Assembly: GCA_010027295.1 (NCBI GenBank)
Contig: RGVM01000012.1
Location: 1 to 16,045, forward strand
Reading direction: 5' to 3'
Length of the DNA: 16,045 nucleotides
Source of the DNA: Chitinophagia bacterium
GTDB taxonomy: Bacteria; Bacteroidota; Bacteroidia; Chitinophagales; Chitinophagaceae
Shown in pieces: positions 1 through 7,665 of this stretch. The notes under the pieces were generated by a model. The model searched no databases, was not told where the DNA came from, and saw only the letters and a program-made list of their open reading frames with translations. Each line of letters opens with the position of its first letter. The first letter of the stretch is position 1. Position numbers and translations under genes: made by a program.

Positions 1-2186
1 GCGACAACTCGACGCCCTTCAACCAGCCGGTCGGATTCAAGAACAATGGCTTCGCGCCCATCGACCACCGGGAGGGTCTGCACCAGTACGATGCCTCTCG
101 TTCCTCTGGCAACACCAACGACCTCCGGGGCAAGATCCTCCGCATACGGGTGAAGCCCGACGGCAGCTATGAGATACCGGAGGGCAACCTCTTCAAGCCC
201 GGCACCCAGGGCGCCCGCCCCGAGATCTACGTGATGGGCAACCGGAACCCGTACCGCATCTCGGTCGACCGGAAGACGGGTTTCCTGTATTGGGGCGAGG
301 TAGGTCCCGACGCGAATGTGGACAGTACCGCCACGCGCGGACCCAGGGGATACGATGAGCTCAACCAGGCCCGCAGGGCCGGTTTCTTCGGGTGGCCCTT
401 CTTCGTGGGCAACAACTATGCCTATCACGCCTATAACTATACGACCGGCGAGTCGGGTCCCTCCTTCGATCCGATGAAACCCTTGAACCTCTCCCCCAAC
501 AACACCGGCCTTAAGGAACTGCCGCCTGTCAGTCCCGCCTTTATCTGGTATCCCTATGCCAGCTCATCCGAATTCCCCGAGGTGGGTACAGGCGGGCGCA
601 ATGCCATGGCGGGACCCGTCTATTACCCTGAGTTTTATCCCTCCGCGACCCGTTTCCCGGACTATTTCAAAGGGAAGCTCTTCTTCTATGACTGGATCCG
701 GGGGTGGATCAAGATCGTGACCATGGATGGTGAGGGCAATTATCAGCAGATGGAGCCCTTCATGGCAGGCACCAAGTTCAACTCCGTGATCGACATGGAG
801 ATGGGTCCTGACGGACGGCTGTATCTGTTGGAATATGGCACGGGCTGGTTCACGAAGAACAAGGATGCGGGCCTGGCGCGGGTCGACTACAACGGTGGCA
901 ACCGCGCCCCCCGGGCCGTCGTTTCCGTGAACCGGACGAGTGGCACCCTGCCGCTGACCCTCAAGGCCTCTGCGGCGGGATCGAAGGATTCCGACAAGGA
1001 TGCGCTCACCTATGTATGGCATTTCGGGAATTTGGTCGTGCCAGGGGGAGGAAAGTCCGACGCCAGCTTCACGTTCACCAAGCCCGGTGCGTATCCGGTG
1101 TTCGTCGAGGTGAAGGATGGCAAGGGAGGCGTGACGAGGAGCGAGGCGTTGACGGTGTATGCCGGCAACGAGGAACCCAGGGTGAGCATCGAAACCGACC
1201 CGGCCTCCAGCTTCTACTTTGCAGGCAAGCCCTTGGCGTACAAGGTGTTGGTGAGTGACAAGGAGGATGGCAGCACGGAGAAGGGTGGCATCGACGAGGC
1301 CGCCCTCCAGGTGAAGGTGGACTATCTGAGCAGTCCTGACAAGGCGCAGGTGCTCGGTCACCAGGCGTTCAGCAGCCTGGCGGAGGGCAGGAACCTCGTG
1401 GCGACGCTCGACTGCAAGACCTGCCACAAGGAGAATGAGAAGTCGATCGGTCCGTCCTATGCGATGGTCGCCGAGAAGTATGTGAAGGACCCCAAGGCCA
1501 AGCCCTACCTCACGGGCAAGATCATCAAGGGTGGCGGCGGCGTCTGGGGCGAGGTGGCCATGGCGGCGCATCCCGACCTGAAGGAGGGGGATGCGGGTCT
1601 CATCGTCGACTGGATCCTGTCTCTGGCGGGTGGGGGCAAGCCTGTGCCGGGCCTTCCGGCCAAAGGTTCGATCGTACCCACTGCCAAGGAGGTCGCGGAT
1701 AGCAAGCTGATGTTGGTGACGGCCAGTTATACGGACAAGGGCGCGCCGAAGTCGCGTCCCCTGACGGGTTATACGACCTTGCAGTTCAAGCAGCCTGTCT
1801 TGTCGGTCACGGACCGGACATCGACAGAACGCATCAATTGGGTGGACCAGGGCCGTGCCAAGGCCGCCGTGGTGCAGGGAGATGCCGGCTGGCTCATGTT
1901 CGAGGGCATAGGACTGGGTCATGTGAGCGCCCTAGAGCTGGGTTACACCCTCCGGGAGCCGCTGGTCTCGGGATATGTGGTGGAGTGGGTGGCCGATTCG
2001 CCTGACGGAAGGAAGATCGGGGAGGCCGTCATCGGGGCCGGAGGCACGGCGGGAGCCGGCAAGGTGAAGGCCCCGCTGATGGGAAAGGTGGATGGTCCGG
2101 TGAAACTGTACCTGAAGGTCAGGAAGGCGGATGCGCGGGAGACCAAGCCCCTGGTGATGCAGCAGATCCTGTTCCTCTCCGAATAG
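1..2186 (+). CDS. PQQ-dependent sugar dehydrogenase-like protein with PKD, cytochrome c and C-terminal CBM-like regions (5' partial)
   Basis: The frame is open from base 3 and the true start lies upstream; the GTG at 150 is internal. Numbering from the first codon gives 727 residues. Residues 1 to about 290 resemble the soluble glucose/sorbosone dehydrogenase propeller, with a GNRNPYR motif (like the GHRNPQG motif of PQQ glucose dehydrogenase), a GYDELN...GFFGWPF segment and a late GPDGRLYLLEYGTGW blade. A PKD domain follows at about 300-385. A class I cytochrome c region follows at about 452-540, with CKTCH at 471-475 (bases 1413-1427) and a likely axial Met520. The last 180 residues are beta-rich and resemble a CBM6-type module. 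Family knowledge suggests oxidation of a sugar outside the cytoplasm, with electrons passed from PQQ to the fused heme. Bacteroidota homologues often carry an N-terminal ThuA domain, which would lie outside the window. The substrate is unknown. The 3' end converges on the next gene with an 11-bp gap and no visible terminator. Confidence 0.88.
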   Translation, partial: DNSTPFNQPVGFKNNGFAPIDHREGLHQYDASRSSGNTNDLRGKILRIRVKPDGSYEIPEGNLFKPGTQGARPEIYVMGNRNPYRISVDRKTGFLYWGEVGPDANVDSTATRGPRGYDELNQARRAGFFGWPFFVGNNYAYHAYNYTTGESGPSFDPMKPLNLSPNNTGLKELPPVSPAFIWYPYASSSEFPEVGTGGRNAMAGPVYYPEFYPSATRFPDYFKGKLFFYDWIRGWIKIVTMDGEGNYQQMEPFMAGTKFNSVIDMEMGPDGRLYLLEYGTGWFTKNKDAGLARVDYNGGNRAPRAVVSVNRTSGTLPLTLKASAAGSKDSDKDALTYVWHFGNLVVPGGGKSDASFTFTKPGAYPVFVEVKDGKGGVTRSEALTVYAGNEEPRVSIETDPASSFYFAGKPLAYKVLVSDKEDGSTEKGGIDEAALQVKVDYLSSPDKAQVLGHQAFSSLAEGRNLVATLDCKTCHKENEKSIGPSYAMVAEKYVKDPKAKPYLTGKIIKGGGGVWGEVAMAAHPDLKEGDAGLIVDWILSLAGGGKPVPGLPAKGSIVPTAKEVADSKLMLVTASYTDKGAPKSRPLTGYTTLQFKQPVLSVTDRTSTERINWVDQGRAKAAVVQGDAGWLMFEGIGLGHVSALELGYTLREPLVSGYVVEWVADSPDGRKIGEAVIGAGGTAGAGKVKAPLMGKVDGPVKLYLKVRKADARETKPLVMQQILFLSE

Positions 2187-2197
2187 TCAGGGAGCCG

Positions 2198-2566
2198 TCA
2201 GTGCTTGGTTCTTCGGAGCAGGTTGAATGTGAGGGCTCCGATGGCGATGAGAAGGCCGCCGAATTCCCGGGTGTTTTCAATCCAGGGTTTGGTGGCCTTC
2301 ATCGTTTGGACGAGGTTTTCGGCCTGGTGGCGGTTGGCCCAATCGATGACGCCGTCGGGGATGAAGAAGAGGAGGGCGGCGTAGCCGAAGCAGAAGGCGA
2401 TGCCGAGGATGAGCATGGGTCTGGGTGCCTTTCCCCTGGCAGCGAGGGCGCAAGCAATGGCGGCGTAGAGGTAGATGGGTATCCAGAGCCAGGGGTCCGG
2501 GTCGTTGTACTGCAGGCCGGCGAAGAGCAGGAAGCAGGCGGTGAGGATGAGGTTGGTGGATTTCAT
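2198..2566 (-). CDS. TMEM220-like small integral membrane protein
   Basis: A 122-aa protein with about four hydrophobic segments (roughly residues 5-20, 25-44, 49-67 and 99-116). An early QYNDPDPWLWIPIYL motif is the hallmark I associate with the TMEM220 (transmembrane 220) family, whose function is unknown. The reading frame extends upstream to an ATG at 2671. I prefer the ATG at 2566 because the extra 35 residues are polar and unlike the family, whereas MKSTNLILTACFLLFAGLQ begins directly with the first membrane helix. The gene ends 11 bp from the sugar dehydrogenase stop, tail to tail. It lies on the same strand as, and 212 bp downstream of, the isomerase gene, so it could be read with it or from its own weak promoter. 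Confident that it is a real membrane protein gene; moderately confident of the family. Confidence 0.78.
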   Translation of the reverse strand: MKSTNLILTACFLLFAGLQYNDPDPWLWIPIYLYAAIACALAARGKAPRPMLILGIAFCFGYAALLFFIPDGVIDWANRHQAENLVQTMKATKPWIENTREFGGLLIAIGALTFNLLRRTKH

Positions 2567-2601
2567 CGATAACAGGTTGATTGTAGGGTTTCGGACGACA
2601 C

Positions 2602-2609
2602 CGAATGTA
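2602..2609 (-). promoter_or_regulatory. Possible Bacteroidota -7 element for the TMEM220-like gene
   Basis: On the minus strand the bases read TACATTCG, a 7 of 8 match to the Bacteroidota -7 consensus TAnnTTTG, about 35 bp upstream of the chosen ATG. No convincing -33 TTTG is present at the right spacing, so this is weak. Confidence 0.22.
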
Positions 2610-2750
2610 GATGATTCCGGGTCATTCCAGCCCGTATCCAAACGGTTCCTGCGGGTGACATAGGTACACAAAAGTCAATTCCCGCCAAGGGTCATCCTTC
2701 GAACCCGTATCCGTAACCGAAGGAAGTGTTACAGGTGTATATATAATATG

Positions 2751-2770
2751 GTAAGGCATAAACGCCCTAC
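2751..2770 (-). terminator. Possible weak hairpin after the isomerase gene
   Basis: A 7-bp stem with a 6-nt loop sits 8 bp beyond the isomerase stop. In minus-strand RNA all seven pairs form, with one G-U wobble (GTAGGGC pairing with GCCTTAC). No T-tract follows, only an AT-rich stretch, so termination would be weak and read-through into the TMEM220-like gene is plausible. Confidence 0.3.
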
Positions 2771-2778
2771 CCGTTCAT

Positions 2779-3636
2779 TCATACATATTTCAGAAGGTTC
2801 CCCTGTATATGGGCGATGCTTTTGGCGATGCTGTCGAAGGGGGAGCCGGGGCAGACGTCCTGTTCGACGAAGAAGTGTTTCATGCCGGACAGGTGGTGGG
2901 CCTTGAAGATGGAAGTGAAGTCGATGGTTCCGCTGCCCACTTCGGTGAAGTTCTTCTTTTCGGTATTGTCCATGTCCTTGACATGCCAGAGGGAGATTCG
3001 TTTCGGGTATTTGCGGAAGATGTCGAGCGGTTGCTGGTTGGCTTTGACGGCCCAGTAGAGGTCGAGTTCGGCTTGGACGAGGGAGGGTTCTGTCTGGCCC
3101 ATGAGGATGTCGAAGGGCAGGGTGTCGCCGATGGGTTGGAATTCGAAGTCGTGGTTGTGGTAGGCGAGCTGGATGCCGGCCTTACGGCAGGTTTCGCCGG
3201 CCTGGTTGAGGAGTTCGGCCACTTTCTTGTAGTCGTCGGCCGTTTTCCGTTCGTTGGGCATGAGGAAGGCGAGGACCATGTATTGCTGCCCGATGGCGGC
3301 GGCGTCTTCGACGGCCTTGTCCCATCCGTTGCGGAGGTTGTTGAGGAGGTAGTGGCCGCTGGGGGCGGATAGACCGGTTTCGGAGAGCAGATTCCGGTAG
3401 GCTTTGGCATCCATTCCGAAGAACTTGCCGTTGTAGCCGAAGTTCTCGACTTCCTGGAAGCCCAGTTGGGCGACTTTGCGGATGCTGCCCATGGCGTCCT
3501 TGGCGATTTCGCCGCGAATCGTATAGAGTTGCACCCCGATCTTCCTGTCTTTGGCGGAGGCGAAGGCTTTCGGGGCGAGGGTGGATCCCGCGGCGAGGAT
3601 GGCCAGTTGACGGAGGTATTCTCTTCTGCTGATCAT
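2779..3636 (-). CDS. Tat-exported sugar phosphate isomerase/epimerase-like TIM barrel protein
   Basis: A 285-aa protein. The N-terminus carries a twin-arginine-like signal (SRREYLRQLAILAAG, then a small-residue cleavage region near KAFASA), so export in folded form is likely. The rest matches the xylose isomerase-like/AP endonuclease 2 TIM-barrel family (PF01261 type), with IGVQLYTIR as the first strand, GFQEVENFGY, YHNHDFEF, QAELDLYW, LWHVKDMD and a late FFVEQD. The acidic and histidine residues in these strands are the usual divalent-metal ligands. Members isomerise or epimerise sugars or act on keto-sugars; the reaction here cannot be deduced. The gene starts 4 bp after the thioredoxin-fold gene, so the two are almost certainly co-transcribed. 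The nearby PQQ sugar dehydrogenase and SusCD importer point to envelope sugar metabolism. Confidence 0.87.
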   Translation of the reverse strand: MISRREYLRQLAILAAGSTLAPKAFASAKDRKIGVQLYTIRGEIAKDAMGSIRKVAQLGFQEVENFGYNGKFFGMDAKAYRNLLSETGLSAPSGHYLLNNLRNGWDKAVEDAAAIGQQYMVLAFLMPNERKTADDYKKVAELLNQAGETCRKAGIQLAYHNHDFEFQPIGDTLPFDILMGQTEPSLVQAELDLYWAVKANQQPLDIFRKYPKRISLWHVKDMDNTEKKNFTEVGSGTIDFTSIFKAHHLSGMKHFFVEQDVCPGSPFDSIAKSIAHIQGNLLKYV

Positions 3637-3640
3637 GGCA

Positions 3641-4147
3641 TCATTTTTTTCGGATCATTCGGATAAGGGAAGGTATGTCCTTTTCCTCGTCCGTGTATTG
3701 GAGCAGGGCTCCTTTTTCGGAGAAGATGAACATGGACGGGTATTTCCTGGGGAGGAACCGGGCGATGAACTGCCGGTCGGTGTCGATGGCCGTGACGACA
3801 TGTTTCTTTGCGATGATTTTGTCTGCGAAGTTCCTGAGGAAGGGGATGGCTGCCGAGGGCGGGTCCATGGTCAGCAGGACGGCGTTGATGCCGTCCATCG
3901 CCGCATGGTTGTCGTTCCATGCGGAGAGCGCCTGCATGCAGTGGGGGCATTCCGTGTCGAAGAACAGGAACAGGGTCTTTTTGCCGGGTTTGAGGTCTTT
4001 GGGTGAGAAGGGGCCAGCGCCGGACATTCTGATGAATCGGAAGTCGGGTATGCTTTGGACCTGGCCGGAGGCCGGAGTCCCGATTCCTATAATTAGTTGT
4101 AGCATCAAAAGTCGAACCCAAGGTCTGTTCATCGCCGGATGTCGCAT
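3641..4147 (-). CDS. Exported thioredoxin-fold (TlpA/redoxin-like) protein
   Basis: A 168-aa protein with an N-terminal hydrophobic signal peptide (VRLLMLQLIIGIG, probable cleavage near ASG) followed by a thioredoxin fold. The redox motif CPHC lies at residues 67-70, after the strand TLFLFFDTE. A cis-proline is visible in KYPSMFIF (Pro137). The family reduces or oxidises disulfides, or cytochrome haem-site cysteines, in the periplasm. The CPHC pair is that of DsbA, but the layout is redoxin/TlpA-like. A second in-frame ATG at 4132 gives a shorter and more conventional signal peptide (MNRPWVRLL...). The promoter-like element at 4155-4162 lies so close to the first ATG that the second start is a serious alternative. 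It is the first gene of a two-gene unit with the isomerase, 4 bp apart. Its partner could be the fused cytochrome or the isomerase, but nothing in the sequence proves that. Confidence 0.83.
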   Translation of the reverse strand: MRHPAMNRPWVRLLMLQLIIGIGTPASGQVQSIPDFRFIRMSGAGPFSPKDLKPGKKTLFLFFDTECPHCMQALSAWNDNHAAMDGINAVLLTMDPPSAAIPFLRNFADKIIAKKHVVTAIDTDRQFIARFLPRKYPSMFIFSEKGALLQYTDEEKDIPSLIRMIRKK

Positions 4148-4153
4148 TTTGAA

Positions 4154-4243
4154 GTGAAATTATTCAATAAGCAGCGTTTTCAAGGGGAATCATGTCTCCA
4201 CGAAGTCACGGGATGAATAAAGGCTTATTGAAAATCGTTTCAC
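4154..4243. repeat. Imperfect inverted repeat in the divergent intergenic region
   Basis: The arms are 4154-4172 (read on the minus strand) and 4223-4243 (plus strand). Both begin with the identical 10-mer GCTTATTGAA and both end in TTCAC, with a 2-nt length difference in the AT-rich middle; about 50 bp separate the arms. The minus-strand arm overlaps the candidate -7 element of the thioredoxin gene. The arms could be operator half-sites for a regulator of the divergent genes, or mirrored promoter elements. Confidence 0.5.
4155..4183 (-). promoter_or_regulatory. Candidate promoter for the thioredoxin-isomerase unit
   Basis: On the minus strand a TTG (4183-4181) is followed after 18 nt by TAATTTCA (4162-4155), close to the Bacteroidota -33 TTTG / -7 TAnnTTTG arrangement. 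Transcription would start almost at the ATG at 4147, giving a nearly leaderless message or use of the ATG at 4132. The last two bases of the -7 element do not match the consensus. Confidence 0.33.
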
Positions 4244-4284
4244 CACGGAGCTTCATCATGTATGACATTTTTTTTTGCCTATGT

Positions 4285-4292
4285 TAATTTTG
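4285..4292 (+). promoter_or_regulatory. Candidate -7 element for the susCD transcript
   Basis: TAATTTTG is an exact match to the Bacteroidota -7 consensus TAnnTTTG, about 118 bp upstream of the susC ATG, in the AT-rich 4148-4409 gap between divergent genes. No clear -33 TTTG lies 19-21 bp before it. A start here would leave a leader of about 110 nt, which is AT-rich and shows no riboswitch or strong hairpin that I recognise. Confidence 0.35.
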
Positions 4293-4409
4293 TGAAAAAT
4301 TTGTTTATTTGGCAGCTGAAGTAATATCAAAATTTGTTTCCATATCACAAAGTACATACTTAAAGTGCTCATATTCAACCTTTTATAAAACAAACCAAAC
4401 GACAATTGC

Positions 4410-7400
4410 ATGAAACGACTGCTGCCAAATCCCCGGAGGACGGGTCTGCTTACCGTCCTTTTCGCGTTTTTGGTCTCTGCGACCTTTGCCCAGACAAAGG
4501 TTGGCGGCCGTGTTACCGGGGGTGACACGGGAGGGGGCCTGTCCGGAGCCACGGTGAAGGTGAAGGGCACCACGAACGTGGTGACGACCGGAGCCGATGG
4601 AAGCTTCTCGATCACGGTGCCGGGCAGCAGTTCGGTGCTGGAGGTTTCCTTCGTGGGGTATGAGACCCTGGATGTGGCCGTAGCCGGCCAGTCCACCGTC
4701 AACGTGAGTCTCCAGCTTGCCGCAGGCGCGCTGCAGGCGGTCGTCGTGACGGGTTATGGTTCCCAGGAGCGCCGCAGCATCACCGGTTCGGTGGCTGTGG
4801 TGGACACGCGTGAGATGACGAAGTATGCGGCTTCGAACATCGCCGACCAGCTGCAGGGCAAGGTGCCCGGCGTACAGATGTCGACTTCCGGCGACCCCGG
4901 TTCGGCGGCTTTCGTGCGGATCCGCGGTATCGGAACCATCAACAACAACGAACCGTTGTATGTGATTGACGGTATGCCGGTGCAGAACGAGTCGAACATC
5001 AACTTCCTGAACCCGAACGACATCGAGTCGATCCAGGTCCTGAAAGACGCTGCTTCCGCTTCGATTTACGGTTCGCGTGCCGCGAACGGTGTGATTGTGA
5101 TCACGACCAAGAAGGGCAAGACGGGTACGTCGAAGCTGACGGTGGACATGTTCTATGGTCAACAGACGCCTGCCCAGATACCTGAGTTGCTCAATCCCAC
5201 TCAGTTCCTGCAGGTCCAGCAGGACCTGGCCAAGGGTCAGGGCATCCCCTTCACGTCCAACCTCTTCATCCGTCAGGGTTCCAACTGGGTGATGCCCGAC
5301 TTCGTGGTCCGGGGTCTGGGAGGTTTCCTGGCCGGTGATCCCGCTGTCAATCCCAACAAGTATTTCCTGAACCTCGACCCCACGGGTGGTGGTGTGGGCG
5401 ACTACCTGATCCTGCAGACCAACAAGGCCGGTACGAACTGGTTCAAGGAGGTCTTCCGTCCGGCCGCCCAGAAGAACGTCCAGGTTTCAGCCTCTGGTGG
5501 ATCGGACAAGGGCAGCTACTTCTTCTCTGGTAACATCTACGACCACGACGGCATCATGCTGAACAACGATTACCGTCGCTATCAGGCGAGGGTGAACACG
5601 CTGTTCAAGGTTCGGAACTGGCTGCGCGTGGGTGAGAACCTGAACGTGGCTTTCCAGACGACCAGGGCCTCCATGGGCAATCCCAACGAGGGTTCGCCGC
5701 TGATCAACGCCTATGGTGTTCCAGCGCTGGTGCCTGTCTATGACATCGCCGGCAATTTCGCGTCGCCCGCCGGCTTCGGTTCCGCGCTCTCCAACGTCGT
5801 CGCCGACCTGAGCAGGGCCCGTGAGAACAACGGAGGCCACAGTTTCCGCATCACGGGAAGCGTGTTCGGGGAAGTCGACCTGGCCAAGTTCCTCACCTGG
5901 AAGACCTCCTACGGTGTGGACTACAACAGCGGTCCCGGCCAGGGATACGGCACTCGCCGCTATGAGGCCGTCGAGGGGAACAACAACCCCAACTCCCTGT
6001 CCAACAGCTATTTCCAGAATCGCAACTGGGTCTTCTTCAGCACCTTGAATTTCAAGAAGAGCTTCGGCGACCACCGCGTCGACGCGTTGGCCGGTTATGA
6101 GGCCAAGCAGAACTACTATGAGGGCTTCAGCGCCGGCGGTTCCCAGCTCGCTTTCGACACTTACAACTACCGCCTGTTGCAGAACGTGAACCCCGCCACG
6201 TTCTACATGAGCAGCTATCGCGGCGAGCACAATGTACTGTCGACCTTCGTGCAGGGTTCCTACAACTTCAACGACATGTACTACGCGTCGGCTACGGTCC
6301 GCCGCGACGGCTCTTCCCGCTTCATCAACAACAAGTACGGCATCTTCCCCTCGGGAAGCGTAGGCTGGAGACTCAGCAAGATGAAGTTCATGGACAACGT
6401 CAGCGCCATCAACGACCTGAAGCTGAGGGCCTCCTACGGCATCCTCGGCAATAACGAGGTGGGTGGCGACTATCCCGGATTCTCCAACTTCGGTACCTCC
6501 CTGGGTACGGCCAACTACGACATCCGCGGCACGGGCAACAGCAATGTAACCGGCTTCGAGCAGACCTCGACGGGCAACCCCGACCTGAAGTGGGAGACCA
6601 CGGCCGTCACCAACATCGGTATCGACGCCGTCGTCATGAAGGACTTCAACGTGATGGTCGAGTGGTACAAGCGCGACACGCGTGACATGATCTACAACGT
6701 GGAGCTGCCCCTCGAGCTCGGCGCCGTGGGCCGTCAGGCACAGAACATCGGCTCCATGCGGAACACGGGCATCGACTTCTCCCTGGGCTGGAACAAGCGA
6801 CTGACCCGCGACTTCAACTTCAACGTCGCCTTCACCGGTTCCACGGTCAAGAACACCGTGTTGAAGCTGGAGGCCAACGACAACAGCTTCATCCGTTCGG
6901 GCGGCAGCCGTATCGGCGACATCACCTATACCAAGGCCGGCCTGCCCATCTCCCAGTTCTATGGATATGTGCAGCAGGGTCTCTGGGCTTCGGATGCCGA
7001 GATAGCCAAGGTCCTCAAGACCGACAAAGGCGATGCAAAGGTGGGCCGCTTCCGCTACGCCGACCTGAACAACGACGGGAAGATCGACAACAACGACGAG
7101 ACCTTCCTCGGCAGTCCAATCCCGACCTTCATCATGGGTCTGAACCTCACCGCCAACTATAAGAACTTCGACTTCACCATGTACTGGTCGGGCACCTATG
7201 GTCAGAAGCTCTTCAACTACGTCAAGTACTGGACGCATTTCAACGCCTTCCAGCGCAACCGTGCCGCAGAGTACCTGACGGAAGCCGGAAAGACGCTCCC
7301 TATCATCGATGGGGGTGACAACTACAGCTCCCAGCGGAACAGTTACTATGTGGAGAACGGTTCCTTCACCCGCCTTCGCAACCTGCAGGTCGGATATTCC

Positions 7401-7625
7401 CTCGACCAGCGGATGTTGACCAAGTTGGGCCTGAGCAAGCTCCGCTTCTATGTCCAGGGCCAGAACCTGCTGACCTTCACCAAGTACAGCGGTCTGGACC
7501 CCGATGTGACGGTGTCCAACATCACGGAGGGATATGCCAGCCAGCGCGACCTGTCGATCGGTGTGGACAACGGCCGTTACCCACTGGCGCGGAACTTCAT
7601 CTTCGGCGTGAACCTCGAATTCTGA
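4410..7625 (+). CDS. SusC/RagA-family TonB-dependent outer-membrane transporter
   Basis: A 1071-aa protein. The signal peptide runs to about residue 27 (LLTVLFAFLVSATFA). A carboxypeptidase-D-regulatory-like beta-sandwich follows at about 31-103, from VGGRVTG to VNVSLQL. A TonB-box-like VVVTGYGSQERRSITGSV at about 112-129 leads into the plug domain. The SusC signature VLKDAASASIYGSRAANGVI sits at about 210-229, before a 22-stranded-barrel region ending in the aromatic C-terminus FGVNLEF. There is no N-terminal STN domain, so anti-sigma signalling by this receptor is not expected. Such proteins import oligosaccharides, peptides or other large nutrients with the SusD lid, driven by TonB-ExbBD. 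The partner gene begins 40 bp downstream. The ligand cannot be read from the sequence, because no glycoside hydrolase is linked in the window. Confidence 0.97.
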   Translation: MKRLLPNPRRTGLLTVLFAFLVSATFAQTKVGGRVTGGDTGGGLSGATVKVKGTTNVVTTGADGSFSITVPGSSSVLEVSFVGYETLDVAVAGQSTVNVSLQLAAGALQAVVVTGYGSQERRSITGSVAVVDTREMTKYAASNIADQLQGKVPGVQMSTSGDPGSAAFVRIRGIGTINNNEPLYVIDGMPVQNESNINFLNPNDIESIQVLKDAASASIYGSRAANGVIVITTKKGKTGTSKLTVDMFYGQQTPAQIPELLNPTQFLQVQQDLAKGQGIPFTSNLFIRQGSNWVMPDFVVRGLGGFLAGDPAVNPNKYFLNLDPTGGGVGDYLILQTNKAGTNWFKEVFRPAAQKNVQVSASGGSDKGSYFFSGNIYDHDGIMLNNDYRRYQARVNTLFKVRNWLRVGENLNVAFQTTRASMGNPNEGSPLINAYGVPALVPVYDIAGNFASPAGFGSALSNVVADLSRARENNGGHSFRITGSVFGEVDLAKFLTWKTSYGVDYNSGPGQGYGTRRYEAVEGNNNPNSLSNSYFQNRNWVFFSTLNFKKSFGDHRVDALAGYEAKQNYYEGFSAGGSQLAFDTYNYRLLQNVNPATFYMSSYRGEHNVLSTFVQGSYNFNDMYYASATVRRDGSSRFINNKYGIFPSGSVGWRLSKMKFMDNVSAINDLKLRASYGILGNNEVGGDYPGFSNFGTSLGTANYDIRGTGNSNVTGFEQTSTGNPDLKWETTAVTNIGIDAVVMKDFNVMVEWYKRDTRDMIYNVELPLELGAVGRQAQNIGSMRNTGIDFSLGWNKRLTRDFNFNVAFTGSTVKNTVLKLEANDNSFIRSGGSRIGDITYTKAGLPISQFYGYVQQGLWASDAEIAKVLKTDKGDAKVGRFRYADLNNDGKIDNNDETFLGSPIPTFIMGLNLTANYKNFDFTMYWSGTYGQKLFNYVKYWTHFNAFQRNRAAEYLTEAGKTLPIIDGGDNYSSQRNSYYVENGSFTRLRNLQVGYSLDQRMLTKLGLSKLRFYVQGQNLLTFTKYSGLDPDVTVSNITEGYASQRDLSIGVDNGRYPLARNFIFGVNLEF

Positions 7626-7665
7626 TGCCAACCTATTCTCAAGCCAAAACCATCAAGTACATCAT

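Noticed and set aside
564..1922. A 452-codon open frame antisense to the sugar dehydrogenase
   Set aside because: The product is R/H/L-rich and domain-free, and it overlaps a gene with clear PQQ dehydrogenase, PKD and cytochrome features.
4258..4287. A 9-codon upstream ORF before susC
   Set aside because: It lies at or before the likely transcription start, and a chance ATG in an AT-rich gap is expected.
5487..7631. A 714-codon open frame antisense to susC
   Set aside because: It mirrors the strongly supported SusC frame. Its product is a low-complexity V/E/G-rich sequence without domains, a by-product of GC-biased codon use.
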